This document shows positions 7,230-13,874 of a stretch of 19,396 bases of DNA, in pieces; position 1 is the stretch's first letter, and each line of letters begins with the position of its first letter. Source of the DNA: CAMLHU01 sp031393795 (GTDB taxonomy: Bacteria > Gemmatimonadota > Gemmatimonadetes > Gemmatimonadales > GWC2-71-9); the NCBI GenBank assembly GCA_031393795.1, contig JANMWE010000012.1, positions 1-19,396 on the forward strand. Direction: 5' to 3'. The notes under the pieces were generated by a model. The model did not search any database, had not been told where the DNA came from, and was given only the letters and a program-made list of their open reading frames with translations. The translations under genes were made by a program, and so were the position numbers.

Positions 7230-7704
7230 CGCCCTCGCGCTGAGCGGCTGCCTCTGGAGTTTCTCGGGCGGCGGGCTCCCCGCGGACATCAAGACCGTCG
7301 CCGTCCTCCCGTTCGAGAACTTCACCTCCGAGGCCACCCTCACCTCCGCGGTCAACAACACGGTCCGCGATGCGGTCGAAGGGCGGCTCGGGCTCCGCTC
7401 GGCCGGCGAACGCCAGGCCGACGCGGTGGTGCGTGGCACGATCACGCGATATGAGTCCGATGTGCCGGTGGCGTACACCGGCGGGGCGGCGGGACAGGTC
7501 AACACGGTCCAGGTCACCAAGCGCCTGGTGCAGATCACCGTGAGCATCGAGATACTGGACCAGCGCTCGGGCGCGGTGCTCTGGCAGCGGAGCGGGCTCA
7601 CGGTCGAAGGGGACTATTCGACGGGGCAGATCGGCGACGGACTCCGGAAGGCGCTCGACCGGCTGGCGGTCAACATCGTGGAAGGGGCACAATCGCAATG
7701 GTGA
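7186..7704 (+). CDS. lptE: LptE-like LPS-assembly lipoprotein, apparently starting at CTG
   Basis: The reading frame contains LSALALSGC, a perfect lipobox, followed by LWSFSGGGLP and IKTVAVLPFENFTSE, the N-terminal signature of LptE-family lipoproteins; the tail LDQRSGAVLWQRSGL also fits. LptE is the lipoprotein plug of LptD and is needed for LPS insertion in the outer membrane. No ATG, GTG or TTG lies between the in-frame stop at 7174-7176 and the lipobox. The CTG at 7186 would give a good 21-residue signal (MRASPPTSGTLVILSALALSG) with C22 lipidated and a 172-aa protein, the usual family length. The first canonical start is GTG at 7426, which would remove the signal and half of the conserved domain. 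CTG initiation, perhaps by coupling to the overlapping upstream gene, is inference; a sequence error is the alternative. Confidence 0.72.
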   Translation: MRASPPTSGTLVILSALALSGCLWSFSGGGLPADIKTVAVLPFENFTSEATLTSAVNNTVRDAVEGRLGLRSAGERQADAVVRGTITRYESDVPVAYTGGAAGQVNTVQVTKRLVQITVSIEILDQRSGAVLWQRSGLTVEGDYSTGQIGDGLRKALDRLAVNIVEGAQSQW

Positions 7705-8072
7705 CAGGACCCAACGGGCGGGCCGGCAAGGGATCGAGCGGGTGTCTCATGACGCTCGTCGTCTTCGGCCTCGTGATCTATTTCGGCATCCCGGTCGCGG
7801 AGGTGTACGTGCGCCAATACACCTTCTCCGAGGAGATGCGCACTGATGCGCGCCTCGCCGTCAGCCTGACCGACGCGGTCATCCGGCGCCGGCTGGTCGA
7901 CAAGGCGGACGAGTTGGGCCTTCCCCCCGAGGCGATCAAGAACCTCAAGATCAGGCGGACCGGAGGCAGCGACCGCCAGATCATCATCGACACCGAGTAC
8001 GCCGAGACGGTCACGCGCCCGTTCTTCAGCTACAGGTTCACGATCCGACCGCACGCCGACGCCTCGCTCTGA
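7698..8072 (+). CDS. Small single-pass membrane protein, DUF4845-like
   Basis: A 124-aa protein whose ATG overlaps the LptE-like stop (ATGGTGA). It has a short Gly/Lys-rich cytoplasmic tail, one membrane segment (CLMTLVVFGLVIYFGIPVAEVY, about residues 16-37) and a roughly 85-residue soluble domain ending in TVTRPFFSYRFTIRP. The layout, with a membrane anchor, a helix containing VSLTDAVIRRRLVDKADELG and a beta-strand with YAET, resembles DUF4845 proteins. Function unknown. Tight coupling with lptE suggests an envelope role. Confidence 0.65.
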   Translation: MVTGPNGRAGKGSSGCLMTLVVFGLVIYFGIPVAEVYVRQYTFSEEMRTDARLAVSLTDAVIRRRLVDKADELGLPPEAIKNLKIRRTGGSDRQIIIDTEYAETVTRPFFSYRFTIRPHADASL

Positions 8073-8083
8073 CACTCGCCCAC

Positions 8084-9346
8084 GTGCCGAGCCACTTCCT
8101 CCCCCTCCTCCTGATCGCCGGCCCGGGCCCCGACTCCCCGGGCCGGCTCCTGCTCACCCTCGCCATCGTCCTGGTGGGCGCCAAGCTCGCAGGGGTCCTC
8201 GCCGAGAAGGTGGGGCAGCCCCCCGTCCTCGGTGAGCTCCTGGCCGGCGTCCTCCTCGGCTCGAGCGTGCTCGGCTGGTTGCCGCTCGTGGGGACCGACA
8301 GCTACGTCATCCTCCATTTCCTGGCCGAGATCGGCGTGGTGTTGCTCCTCTTCGAGATCGGCCTCGAGACCGACCTGAAGGCGATGTTCCACGTTGGCCC
8401 TGCCGCCCTCGCCGTCGCCGCGGTGGGCGTCGCCCTGCCGTTCGCCTTCGGCTACCTGTTCTGGGCCCACGGCCCGCATAGCCAGGTGGCCTCGACGGTG
8501 CCGCTCGCGGTCGCCGCCATCTTCGTCGGCGCGACCCTCACCGCCACCTCGGTGGGGATCACCGCACGCGTGCTCCGCGACCTGGGTAAGATGGCCTCGG
8601 CCGAAGCGCGGATCATCATCGGCGCGGCGGTCATCGACGATGTCCTTGGTCTGGTGATCCTGTCCGTGGTTTCGGCGCTCGCAGGCGGGGGGACGCTGTC
8701 GACCGGTGGTATGGTCAAGATCTTCGTCATCGCGGTGGGATTCCTGGTCCTCGCCGTCTTCATCGGCAGCCGAGTGGCCCCTTGGGTGTTCGGCCTGATC
8801 GAGCGGATCAAGGGTCGCGAGATCCTCGTGGTCTTTGGCATCGCATTCTGCTTCCTCCTCGCCGGCTTTGCCGACCAGGCGGGCTCCGCCCTGATCATCG
8901 GCGCCTTCGCGGCCGGGATCATCCTCTCCGACACGGCCCAGTATGGCGTCATCGAGGAGCGGGTCAAGCCGGTGGTGTCGCTCTTCACGCCGATCTTTTT
9001 CATCGTGGTCGGCTCGTCGGTGGACCTGCGGCTGCTCGATCCGACCCGGCCCGGGGCGGGCGGCGTGCTCTGGGCGGCGTTCGCGCTGACGGTGCTCGCG
9101 GTGCTGGGGAAGGTCGCTGCCGGATGGGCGGCGCCGTGGGCCCGGTTCCGTCAGGCCGTGGTGGGCGTCGGGATGATCCCGCGGGGCGAAGTGGGCCTCA
9201 TCTTCGCCGACATCGGCCGCCGGAGCGGCGTGCTCGGGGCCGAGGTGTTCAACGCCCTCCTCCTGATGATCCTGGTCACCACCTTTCTCGCGCCGGTGCT
9301 GCTCAAGCGGGTCTTCGGCCAGGCGCCCGCCCCGGCGTCCCGGTGA
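8084..9346 (+). CDS. CPA2-family Na+(K+)/H+ antiporter
   Basis: A 420-aa polytopic membrane protein starting at GTG 8084. Recognisable CPA2 landmarks are VGQPPVLGELLAGVLLG near the N-terminus, FEIGLETDLKAM, the ion-binding Asp pair D185-D186 in AVIDDVLGLVILS, LGKMASAEARIIIGAAV and IPRGEVGLIFADIG near the C-terminus. I count about 12-13 hydrophobic segments. There is no C-terminal RCK/TrkA-N domain, so it is unlike full KefB/KefC; the DD motif fits electrogenic NapA-like exchangers. It likely exchanges Na+ or K+ for H+ across the inner membrane. Its stop overlaps the next gene's GTG (GTGA). Ion specificity cannot be read from the sequence. Confidence 0.88.
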   Translation: MPSHFLPLLLIAGPGPDSPGRLLLTLAIVLVGAKLAGVLAEKVGQPPVLGELLAGVLLGSSVLGWLPLVGTDSYVILHFLAEIGVVLLLFEIGLETDLKAMFHVGPAALAVAAVGVALPFAFGYLFWAHGPHSQVASTVPLAVAAIFVGATLTATSVGITARVLRDLGKMASAEARIIIGAAVIDDVLGLVILSVVSALAGGGTLSTGGMVKIFVIAVGFLVLAVFIGSRVAPWVFGLIERIKGREILVVFGIAFCFLLAGFADQAGSALIIGAFAAGIILSDTAQYGVIEERVKPVVSLFTPIFFIVVGSSVDLRLLDPTRPGAGGVLWAAFALTVLAVLGKVAAGWAAPWARFRQAVVGVGMIPRGEVGLIFADIGRRSGVLGAEVFNALLLMILVTTFLAPVLLKRVFGQAPAPASR

Positions 9347-9822
9347 GCGACTCGACCGCCAAGGTCCGCAGCCGTGTCGAAGCCGCCGACTGGCGTGGGC
9401 GACAGCACGGCAAGGTCGTCTTTACCAACGGTGTCTTCGATCTCCTCCATCCCGGGCACGTCGAACTCCTCGAGCGCTCGCGGGCTGAGGGGGATCTCCT
9501 CGTGGTCGGCGTGAACACCGACGCGTCGGTGCGCCGGCTCGGCAAGGGAAGCGACCGCCCCATCGTCCCCGAAGGTGCGCGCACGAGGGTGCTTGCCGGT
9601 CTCGCCGCGGTGGACTGCGTCGTGCTCTTCGACGAGGACACCCCGCTGGACCTGATCACCGCCCTCACTCCTGACGTGCTGGTCAAGGGGGCCGACTACA
9701 CCGTGGAACGGATCGTCGGGGCCGACGTCGTGCAGGCGCGCGGCGGCCGCGTGGTCCGGATCCCCATCGTCGCAGGTTTTTCCACCACTTCGATCATCGA
9801 GCGTCTCCGTGCCTCGTCCTGA
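9343..9822 (+). CDS. rfaE2: D-glycero-beta-D-manno-heptose 1-phosphate adenylyltransferase
   Basis: A stand-alone nucleotidyltransferase of 159 aa, equivalent to the C-terminal half of HldE. The cytidylyltransferase-like signature TNGVFDLLHPGHVELLERSR includes the HxGH motif; VGVNTDASVRRLGKG, RPIVPE and LVKGADYTVERIVGAD are family-typical. It converts heptose-1-phosphate plus ATP to ADP-heptose, the precursor of the LPS inner core. No kinase partner (hldA/rfaE1) is in the window. The GTG at 9343 overlaps the antiporter stop. Together with the LptE-like and LpxH-like genes it supports an LPS-bearing cell. Confidence 0.9.
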   Translation: MSDSTAKVRSRVEAADWRGRQHGKVVFTNGVFDLLHPGHVELLERSRAEGDLLVVGVNTDASVRRLGKGSDRPIVPEGARTRVLAGLAAVDCVVLFDEDTPLDLITALTPDVLVKGADYTVERIVGADVVQARGGRVVRIPIVAGFSTTSIIERLRASS

Positions 9823-10519
9823 TGGCCGCAAGGTCGACCAACTCCGCCCCCTCACCCTCGAGCGGGGCGCCAATCCCTACGCCGAGGGCTCCTGCCTCAT
9901 CCGGATGGGGGGCACGCTCGTCCACTGCACGGCCAGCGTGGAGCAGGGAGTGCCCCCATTCAAGAAGGGGAGCGGCGAAGGGTGGGTCACCGCGGAGTAT
10001 GCGATGCTCCCCCGCGCCACGTCCGAACGCACCGACCGGGAACGCCGCGGCGCCGGCGGGCGCACGATGGAGATCCAGCGCCTCATCGGGCGCTCGCTCC
10101 GCGCCGCGATGCGGACGATGGCCTTCGGGGAGTTCACCATCAAGGTCGATTGTGACGTCCTGCAGGCCGACGGCGGGACCCGCACGGCGAGCATCACCGG
10201 TGCCTGCGTGGCGCTGCACGATGCCTGCACCTTCATCAGCAAGCGGACCGGGGCCCCGAGCCCGTTCGGTGACCTCGTGGCCGCGATCTCGGTCGGCATC
10301 GTCGAGGGGGAGCCGTGCCTCGACCTGATGTACCTCGAGGACAAGGATGCCGGGGTCGACTCCAACGTCGTGATGCTCGCCCCGGACCGCATGGTGGAAG
10401 TCCAGGGGACCGCCGAGCATGGGGCCTTCAGCCGGAAGGAACTCGACCGGCTGCTGGACCTGGCCCAGGGGGGGATCACCCAGCTATTCGCGGCCCAGAA
10501 GAAGACCCTCGGCATCTGA
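9809..10519 (+). CDS. rph: Ribonuclease PH
   Basis: A 236-aa phosphorolytic 3'-5' exoribonuclease, matching the usual ~238 aa. The N-terminus MPRPDGRKVDQLRPL fits the family and fixes the GTG start at 9809, inside the 3' end of rfaE2 (14-base overlap). Conserved stretches are CTASVEQGVPPF, GEGWVTAEYAMLPRAT, GRTMEIQRLIGRSLRAA, DCDVLQADGGTRTASITGA and EVQGTAEHGAFSR. It trims tRNA 3' ends using phosphate. Neither tRNA gene in the window encodes CCA, but rph-dependent trimming of these particular tRNAs is not shown. Followed directly by rdgB (TGATG), a common rph-rdgB pairing. Confidence 0.96.
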   Translation: MPRPDGRKVDQLRPLTLERGANPYAEGSCLIRMGGTLVHCTASVEQGVPPFKKGSGEGWVTAEYAMLPRATSERTDRERRGAGGRTMEIQRLIGRSLRAAMRTMAFGEFTIKVDCDVLQADGGTRTASITGACVALHDACTFISKRTGAPSPFGDLVAAISVGIVEGEPCLDLMYLEDKDAGVDSNVVMLAPDRMVEVQGTAEHGAFSRKELDRLLDLAQGGITQLFAAQKKTLGI

Positions 10520-11139
10520 TGCGGCTGCTTATCGCCTCGCGGAGCGCCGGGAAGCAGGCCGAGGTGAAGCGCGTCCTCGAGGCTGCGGGACACGAGGTGG
10601 TCTTCCCGGACGACGTCGGCATCCCCGAGGACGAGGCGGAGGCGACCCTCGAGCTGGCGGATAGCTTCGAGGCGAATGCCCGCGCCAAGGCGGAATACTT
10701 CGCCAAGCGGACCGGGCTCCCGACCGTGGCCGACGATTCAGGGTTGGAGGTGCTGATGCTGGGCGGGGCGCCGGGGGTGCGTTCCAAGCGCTGGGCGGGT
10801 GCCACCGGCACCCCTGCAGAGGTGGGCGCGGCGAATAGCGCCGAGCTGCTTCGGCGGCTGCACGGGGCACCCACCACCAAACGGAGCGCGCGGTACCGGT
10901 GCGTGCTGGTCTACCTCCAGGCACCGAATGCGATCCCCGTCGTTGTCGAAGGTCAGACCGCAGGACGGATACTGGAGGTTGCCGAGGGAAGCAACGGCTT
11001 CGGCTACGACCCGCTCTTCTGGAGCGCCGACCTGGGGAAGAGCTTCGGAATGGCGAGCCCCGTGGAGAAGGACGGCGTGAGCCACAGAGGCAGAGCCCTG
11101 GCGAAACTCGTGGAAGTGTGGGGAAGTGAAAAGTGTTGA
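10519..11139 (+). CDS. rdgB: XTP/dITP diphosphatase (non-canonical purine NTP pyrophosphatase)
   Basis: A 206-aa Ham1/RdgB-family enzyme (E. coli RdgB is 197 aa). Seen are the N-terminal LLIASRSAGKQAEVKRVL, SFEANARAKAEYFAK, VADDSGLEVLMLGGAPGVRS with the catalytic Asp pair, GSNGFGYDPLFW and VSHRGRALAKL. It hydrolyses ITP, dITP and XTP to monophosphates, keeping deaminated purines out of DNA and RNA. The ATG overlaps the rph stop by one base. The last codons (VEVWGSEKC) lie in the G-rich left arm of the following spacer repeat, so the C-terminus may have been remodelled by that repeat. It appears to be the last gene of the operon. Confidence 0.95.
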   Translation: MRLLIASRSAGKQAEVKRVLEAAGHEVVFPDDVGIPEDEAEATLELADSFEANARAKAEYFAKRTGLPTVADDSGLEVLMLGGAPGVRSKRWAGATGTPAEVGAANSAELLRRLHGAPTTKRSARYRCVLVYLQAPNAIPVVVEGQTAGRILEVAEGSNGFGYDPLFWSADLGKSFGMASPVEKDGVSHRGRALAKLVEVWGSEKC

Positions 11140-11199
11140 GTGAGGAGTCGGAGGTGACGGGAGTTTACTTCTCCCTCCTTACTCCTTACTTCTCACTGC
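11118..11199. repeat. Imperfect inverted repeat at the end of rdgB
   Basis: G/A-rich words on the left (GTGAAAAGT at 11126-11134, GAGTGAGGAGTCGGAGG after it) face pyrimidine-rich words on the right (CTCCCTCCTTACTCC and ACTTCTCAC, the latter at 11188-11196). Arms are only approximately complementary. It starts inside the rdgB coding region and ends just before tRNA-Pro, so it may terminate the operon; no T-tract is present. Confidence 0.45.
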
Positions 11200-11203
11200 A
11201 GTT

Positions 11204-11277
11204 CGGGGCGTAGCTCAGCCCGGTAGAGCGCCTGCTTTGGGAGCAGGATGCCGTCGGTTCGAATCCGGCCGCCCCGA
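11204..11277 (+). tRNA. tRNA-Pro (anticodon TGG)
   Basis: A 74-base cloverleaf: acceptor CGGGGCG pairs with CGCCCCG; D stem GCTC/GAGC; anticodon stem CCTGC/GCAGG with loop TTTGGGA, giving anticodon TGG; T arm GTCGG-TTCGAAT-CCGGC. The discriminator base is A at 11277 and CCA is not encoded. It reads proline CCA codons, and by wobble probably others. Confidence 0.95.
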
Positions 11278-11310
11278 TCGTCGTTACGGTACAGCGATGT
11301 GTGCCAAGGG

Positions 11311-11411
11311 TTGGGAGTTATGAGTTCGGAGGGGTGCAGACCAGAGGATCTCTCCGGTTCGCACCCCTCCTGACTCCCAACTCCCAACTCCCAACTCCCA
11401 ACTCCCAACTC
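11311..11411. repeat. Word-repeat inverted repeat with five CTCCCAA heptamers
   Basis: A perfect 10-bp inverted repeat pairs GGAGGGGTGC (11328-11337) with GCACCCCTCC (11361-11370), loop 23 bases. Left of it is GGGTTGGGAGTTATGAGTT; right of it are five exact CTCCCAA heptamers (11374-11408). It lies between tRNA-Pro (+) and the minus-strand GYF-like gene, ending 6 bases from that gene's stop. The core and flank words match the element at 203-302. Read on the minus strand, the heptamers give GGG runs every 7 bases, a canonical G-quadruplex pattern. Confidence 0.65.
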
Positions 11412-11417
11412 TTGCTG

Positions 11418-13049
11418 CTACCGCGGTAGCCCGATCCCCCGCAGCGTCGCCGCCATCGCCGGCGGGATGTCGCTTGGCGGCCGGTTCCGGATCCGGGCGA
11501 TCTGCGCCGTCAATTGTTCCTGCAAGGTCTGGTACCGCTGGGCGTTGTCCGCGTCCTTCCAGACCAACATCCCGCCACGGAAGGTGTATCCACCCGTCTC
11601 GCTGACGAGCATCCCGTAGATCTCCGCCACCGCACCCACCAGGGAATCAGTGAGGGTCGCCTGTGCTGGTGACTCGCGGAGGATCGGGCCGAAAGTCCGG
11701 AAGTCGGGAGTGTCCGCGCCGGCCGGCATCGCCTGCCGCATCGAGTCGGTGTACGCGAAGTCGATCGCCGCCTGACGCCTCCGGAAGTCCCGCAGCGCCG
11801 AGCGCCCGGCGTCGACCGCATCGAACGCCTCGTTCCTTCGGTCGGCGGTCGAGAGCTTCGCCGGATCGAACATGTCGGCGAACCCGGACGCCTCCAGTCC
11901 CGACTCGTACTGCCCAAGCGCCCTGCTCTGCGCCGAGAGATAGCGCAGCCGCACGACCTCGAGGGTCGGAATGGGGAGGGGCGCTCCGGGGACGGGGCGG
12001 GCATTCCACGGGGTCGGGCCGCGTGCCACGACCGGCGCGAACGCCACCGGCACGATCGCCCCGGCCGCAGGCCCCTTGCTGGTGTCGGGCTTGGGTGGGG
12101 TCGTCACCGCCACCGGGGCCGGCTTGACGGTGTCGGCCGGCGTGGTCGCGGCCGCCGGCGGCGGCGCCGTGGAGTCATGCTTGGTGGTATCGACCGTGGT
12201 GCTGTCGTGCCGGGTGGTGTCGATCGCTGGTACGGCAGGAGTGGAGATCGCTGCGGCATCGACCGCCGCCGGAGCCCCCTTCTTGCCGCCGAGGACGGCG
12301 AAGGCTCCGCCTGCCGCGACCAGCAGCACGATCGCGCCGATGATGATCCCTTTCTTCGAACCGCCGGCGGCGACCTCCTCCTCTTCTTCCGCTACCGGTT
12401 CCGGCATCCGCGGAGTGGACAGGCGGGGCGTGGAAAGGCGCGGCGCGACCAGCTCAGGAGCGGGTGGGGGCGGCGGGGTCGGACGCTGCGCCGGCGGAGG
12501 CGGTGGTGCGGTCACCGGCTTCTGCACGATCGGCGCTCGCGGGGCCGGCGGGGCGGGGCGGGGCGCTGGTGGTGGGGTCGGGGCCGGCATTTCCTCCATT
12601 TCCGGCGTCAGATCCAGGTCGATCAGCTCGAGGTCGGGGATCTCGTCGGCCACCTTCGCCGGCGGGGCCGGGGGCGCCGGGGCCTTGGGTGGTTGGGCCG
12701 GAGGTGCCGGGGGAGTCGGGAGCTTCACGGTGGGCATGGCGGTCGTGCCCGCCTCGCCGGGACGCTTGATGACCAGCTTCTGCATCGGCTTCGGTCCCGC
12801 AGGCGCCACCGGCGGCATCGCCTTCGCGCTCCCAGACGGCGGCCCCTTCACCACTCCCGACTTCCGCCCCGGTGGGGCGGCGGCGACCTGCTGGTAGAGC
12901 GCGTGCTCCAGCAGGGGCACCCACCCCTTGAGGTCGGCGTCCCAGATCTGGGCGTCCGGAGTCACGAATCCGCTCAGCAGGGCCGAGCGGATCTCTTCCG
13001 GGGAGCGGAAGACGCTTTCGTCACCGGATTTGGAGCGGAGGCGGAACAT
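11418..13049 (-). CDS. GYF_2-like, proline-rich single-pass membrane protein
   Basis: A 543-aa protein, start chosen at the ATG 13049-13047 because the peptide then opens with a folded domain; an upstream in-frame start would add only MVTCSLYIYA. Residues 1-55 (FRSPEEIRSALLSGFVTPDA, then QIWDADLKGWVPL) resemble the GYF_2/DUF4339 domain, a small protein-protein interaction module. A long Pro/Ala-rich linker (PPAPPAQPPKAPAPPAPP) follows, then a membrane segment (GIIIGAIVLLVAAGGAFAVLGG) after Lys-Lys, a Thr/Asp-rich linker containing repeated TTRHDSTTVDTTKHDST, and a helical C-terminal domain of about 180 aa that I do not recognise. The GYF side should be cytoplasmic and the C-terminal domain periplasmic. 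Possibly a scaffold or sensor. Function unknown. Confidence 0.75.
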   Translation of the reverse strand: MFRLRSKSGDESVFRSPEEIRSALLSGFVTPDAQIWDADLKGWVPLLEHALYQQVAAAPPGRKSGVVKGPPSGSAKAMPPVAPAGPKPMQKLVIKRPGEAGTTAMPTVKLPTPPAPPAQPPKAPAPPAPPAKVADEIPDLELIDLDLTPEMEEMPAPTPPPAPRPAPPAPRAPIVQKPVTAPPPPPAQRPTPPPPPAPELVAPRLSTPRLSTPRMPEPVAEEEEEVAAGGSKKGIIIGAIVLLVAAGGAFAVLGGKKGAPAAVDAAAISTPAVPAIDTTRHDSTTVDTTKHDSTAPPPAAATTPADTVKPAPVAVTTPPKPDTSKGPAAGAIVPVAFAPVVARGPTPWNARPVPGAPLPIPTLEVVRLRYLSAQSRALGQYESGLEASGFADMFDPAKLSTADRRNEAFDAVDAGRSALRDFRRRQAAIDFAYTDSMRQAMPAGADTPDFRTFGPILRESPAQATLTDSLVGAVAEIYGMLVSETGGYTFRGGMLVWKDADNAQRYQTLQEQLTAQIARIRNRPPSDIPPAMAATLRGIGLPR

Positions 13050-13086
13050 GGCGTAAATATAGAGGGAACAGGTGACCAACGCTCAA
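13050..13086 (-). promoter_or_regulatory. Possible leaderless promoter of the GYF-like gene
   Basis: On the minus strand, TTGAGC (13086-13081), a 19-base spacer and TATATT (13061-13056) precede the ATG at 13049 by only 6 bases. Transcription would then begin at or next to the start codon, i.e. a leaderless mRNA. No Shine-Dalgarno sequence precedes this ATG, which fits. The spacer is longer than the ideal 17 bases. Confidence 0.4.
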
Positions 13087-13095
13087 GACGCCCGG

Positions 13096-13248
13096 GAATT
13101 CGTTGGTCCGGAACCTTCCTGGGATCGCCGCCGCCTCGTACCAGGTCTCCTGGTGGTCGTCGACCATCGGGCTCGTCTGCACGAGGGTGAGGGTGTGATA
13201 CCGCCTCCCGGCGTAGCTGTCGTGCATCCGCCGGGGCAGCTCCTCGCC
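13096..13248 (-). pseudogene. Possible remnant of a secreted-protein gene (about 51 codons)
   Basis: The minus frame reads GEELPRRMHDSYAGRRYHTL, then TLVQTSPMVDDHQETWYEAA and AIPGRFRTNEF. The pattern MHxxYAGxxYxTLTxVQ...TWYEAxxxPGRxR looks like the start of a real secreted protein family that I associate, from memory and without being able to check, with Gemmatimonadota-type genomes. Here no signal peptide precedes it, the frame before it is shadow sequence of the plus-strand lipoprotein gene, and the frame after it runs into the GYF-like gene's 5' end. I read it as a truncated leftover. It could also be chance coding-like composition. Confidence 0.35.
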
Positions 13249-13312
13249 CGTGCTGGGCGGGGTTTCCCTGAACTCTTCCCCCGAGGCGGGATCACCCTTA
13301 GCATACGTGCAT

Positions 13313-13765
13313 ATGCGCTCGCCACCATTTCTCCTCTTCGCCCTCCTGCTGGGCGGGTCCGCCAGCTGCACCGCGCTCGGCGGCGGCGAAGATCTCAGTG
13401 GTGGGACCCCCGCGACGTTCACGATCACCTCCCGCACACCGAGCGGAGGTTCCGCGGGTATCCCGGTCACCACCACCATCGTGGTGAACTTCAGCAGCAG
13501 CATCGAAACGGCCTCGATCACTCCCGGAGTGCTGACCTTGAACGACGTGAGTATGGGCTCTTTTGTCATCGACGGTTCGAAGCTCGCCTTCACTCCCGCG
13601 AGCGGACTCGAGCCCGGGAGCAGCTACGCCGTCGCGGTGAGCCCGGATATCCGTGGGATCAATGGTCTCCACCTTGGCGTGGTGTCTCCCTGGGGGTTCA
13701 AGACCGCCGGCACGCCGCCCCCACCTCCCGACACCGTCACGCTGAGCCGACCCAGACGGAAGTGA
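13313..13765 (+). CDS. Lipoprotein with bacterial Ig-like (Big_5) domain
   Basis: A 150-aa protein from the ATG at 13313. The start MRSPPFLLFALLLGGSASC is a lipoprotein signal with C19 as the acylation site; a longer in-frame start at GTG 13250 would bury this signal. The mature part is one Big_5-type Ig domain: ITSRTPSGGSAGIPVTTTIV, then VNFSSSIETASI, LAFTPASGLEPGSSYAVAVS and a closing WGFKTAG. Big_5 domains are typical of surface or periplasmic proteins and bear binding rather than catalytic roles. The tail is a short Pro-rich extension. TAGCAT (13299-13304) lies 8 bases upstream of the ATG and could be a -10 box, but no -35 is evident. Confidence 0.72.
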   Translation: MRSPPFLLFALLLGGSASCTALGGGEDLSGGTPATFTITSRTPSGGSAGIPVTTTIVVNFSSSIETASITPGVLTLNDVSMGSFVIDGSKLAFTPASGLEPGSSYAVAVSPDIRGINGLHLGVVSPWGFKTAGTPPPPPDTVTLSRPRRK

Positions 13766-13790
13766 CGAGGGCCTCCGCCCCCGTTAGACT
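13762..13790 (+). promoter_or_regulatory. Promoter of tRNA-Arg (GTGACG-N17-TAGACT)
   Basis: GTGACG (13762-13767) and TAGACT (13785-13790) are separated by exactly 17 bases; each matches 4 of 6 bases of the sigma-70 consensus. The tRNA starts at 13799, 8 bases after the -10 box, so the transcription start would fall just before it. An identical arrangement lies at 15581-15609. The -35 box overlaps the last codons of the lipoprotein gene. Confidence 0.6.
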
Positions 13791-13798
13791 CCGGTCTC

Positions 13799-13872
13799 GC
13801 GCCCGTAGCTCAGCTGGATAGAGCAGCAGCCTTCTAAGCTGTTGGTCGGTGGTTCGAATCCACCCGGGCGCT
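13799..13872 (+). tRNA. tRNA-Arg (anticodon TCT)
   Basis: A 74-base cloverleaf: acceptor GCGCCCG/CGGGCGC, D stem GCTC/GAGC, anticodon stem GCAGC/GCTGT (one G-T pair) with loop CTTCTAA giving anticodon TCT, and T arm GGTGG-TTCGAAT-CCACC. The discriminator position is T, which is unusual for tRNA-Arg. CCA is not encoded. It decodes AGA/AGG arginine codons, rare in this GC-rich genome. Confidence 0.94.
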
Positions 13873-13874
13873 CT

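Noticed and set aside
11154..11182. GTGACG before tRNA-Pro as a third copy of the shared promoter
   Set aside because: No TAGACT-like -10 box lies 17 bases downstream; the following sequence is the pyrimidine-rich repeat arm.
11374..11408. CRISPR-like regular repeats
   Set aside because: Units are only 7 bases, with no unique spacers and no cas genes nearby.
11971..12897. Plus-strand Gly/Ala/Ser-rich open frame opposite the GYF-like gene
   Set aside because: Its glycine-rich sequence is just the complement of the Pro/Ala linker codons; the minus-strand frame has a folded N-terminal domain and a membrane helix.
13072..13821. 249-codon plus-strand frame over the spacer and lipoprotein gene
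   Set aside because: It overlaps the lipoprotein with a clear signal and Ig domain in another frame and runs into tRNA-Arg.
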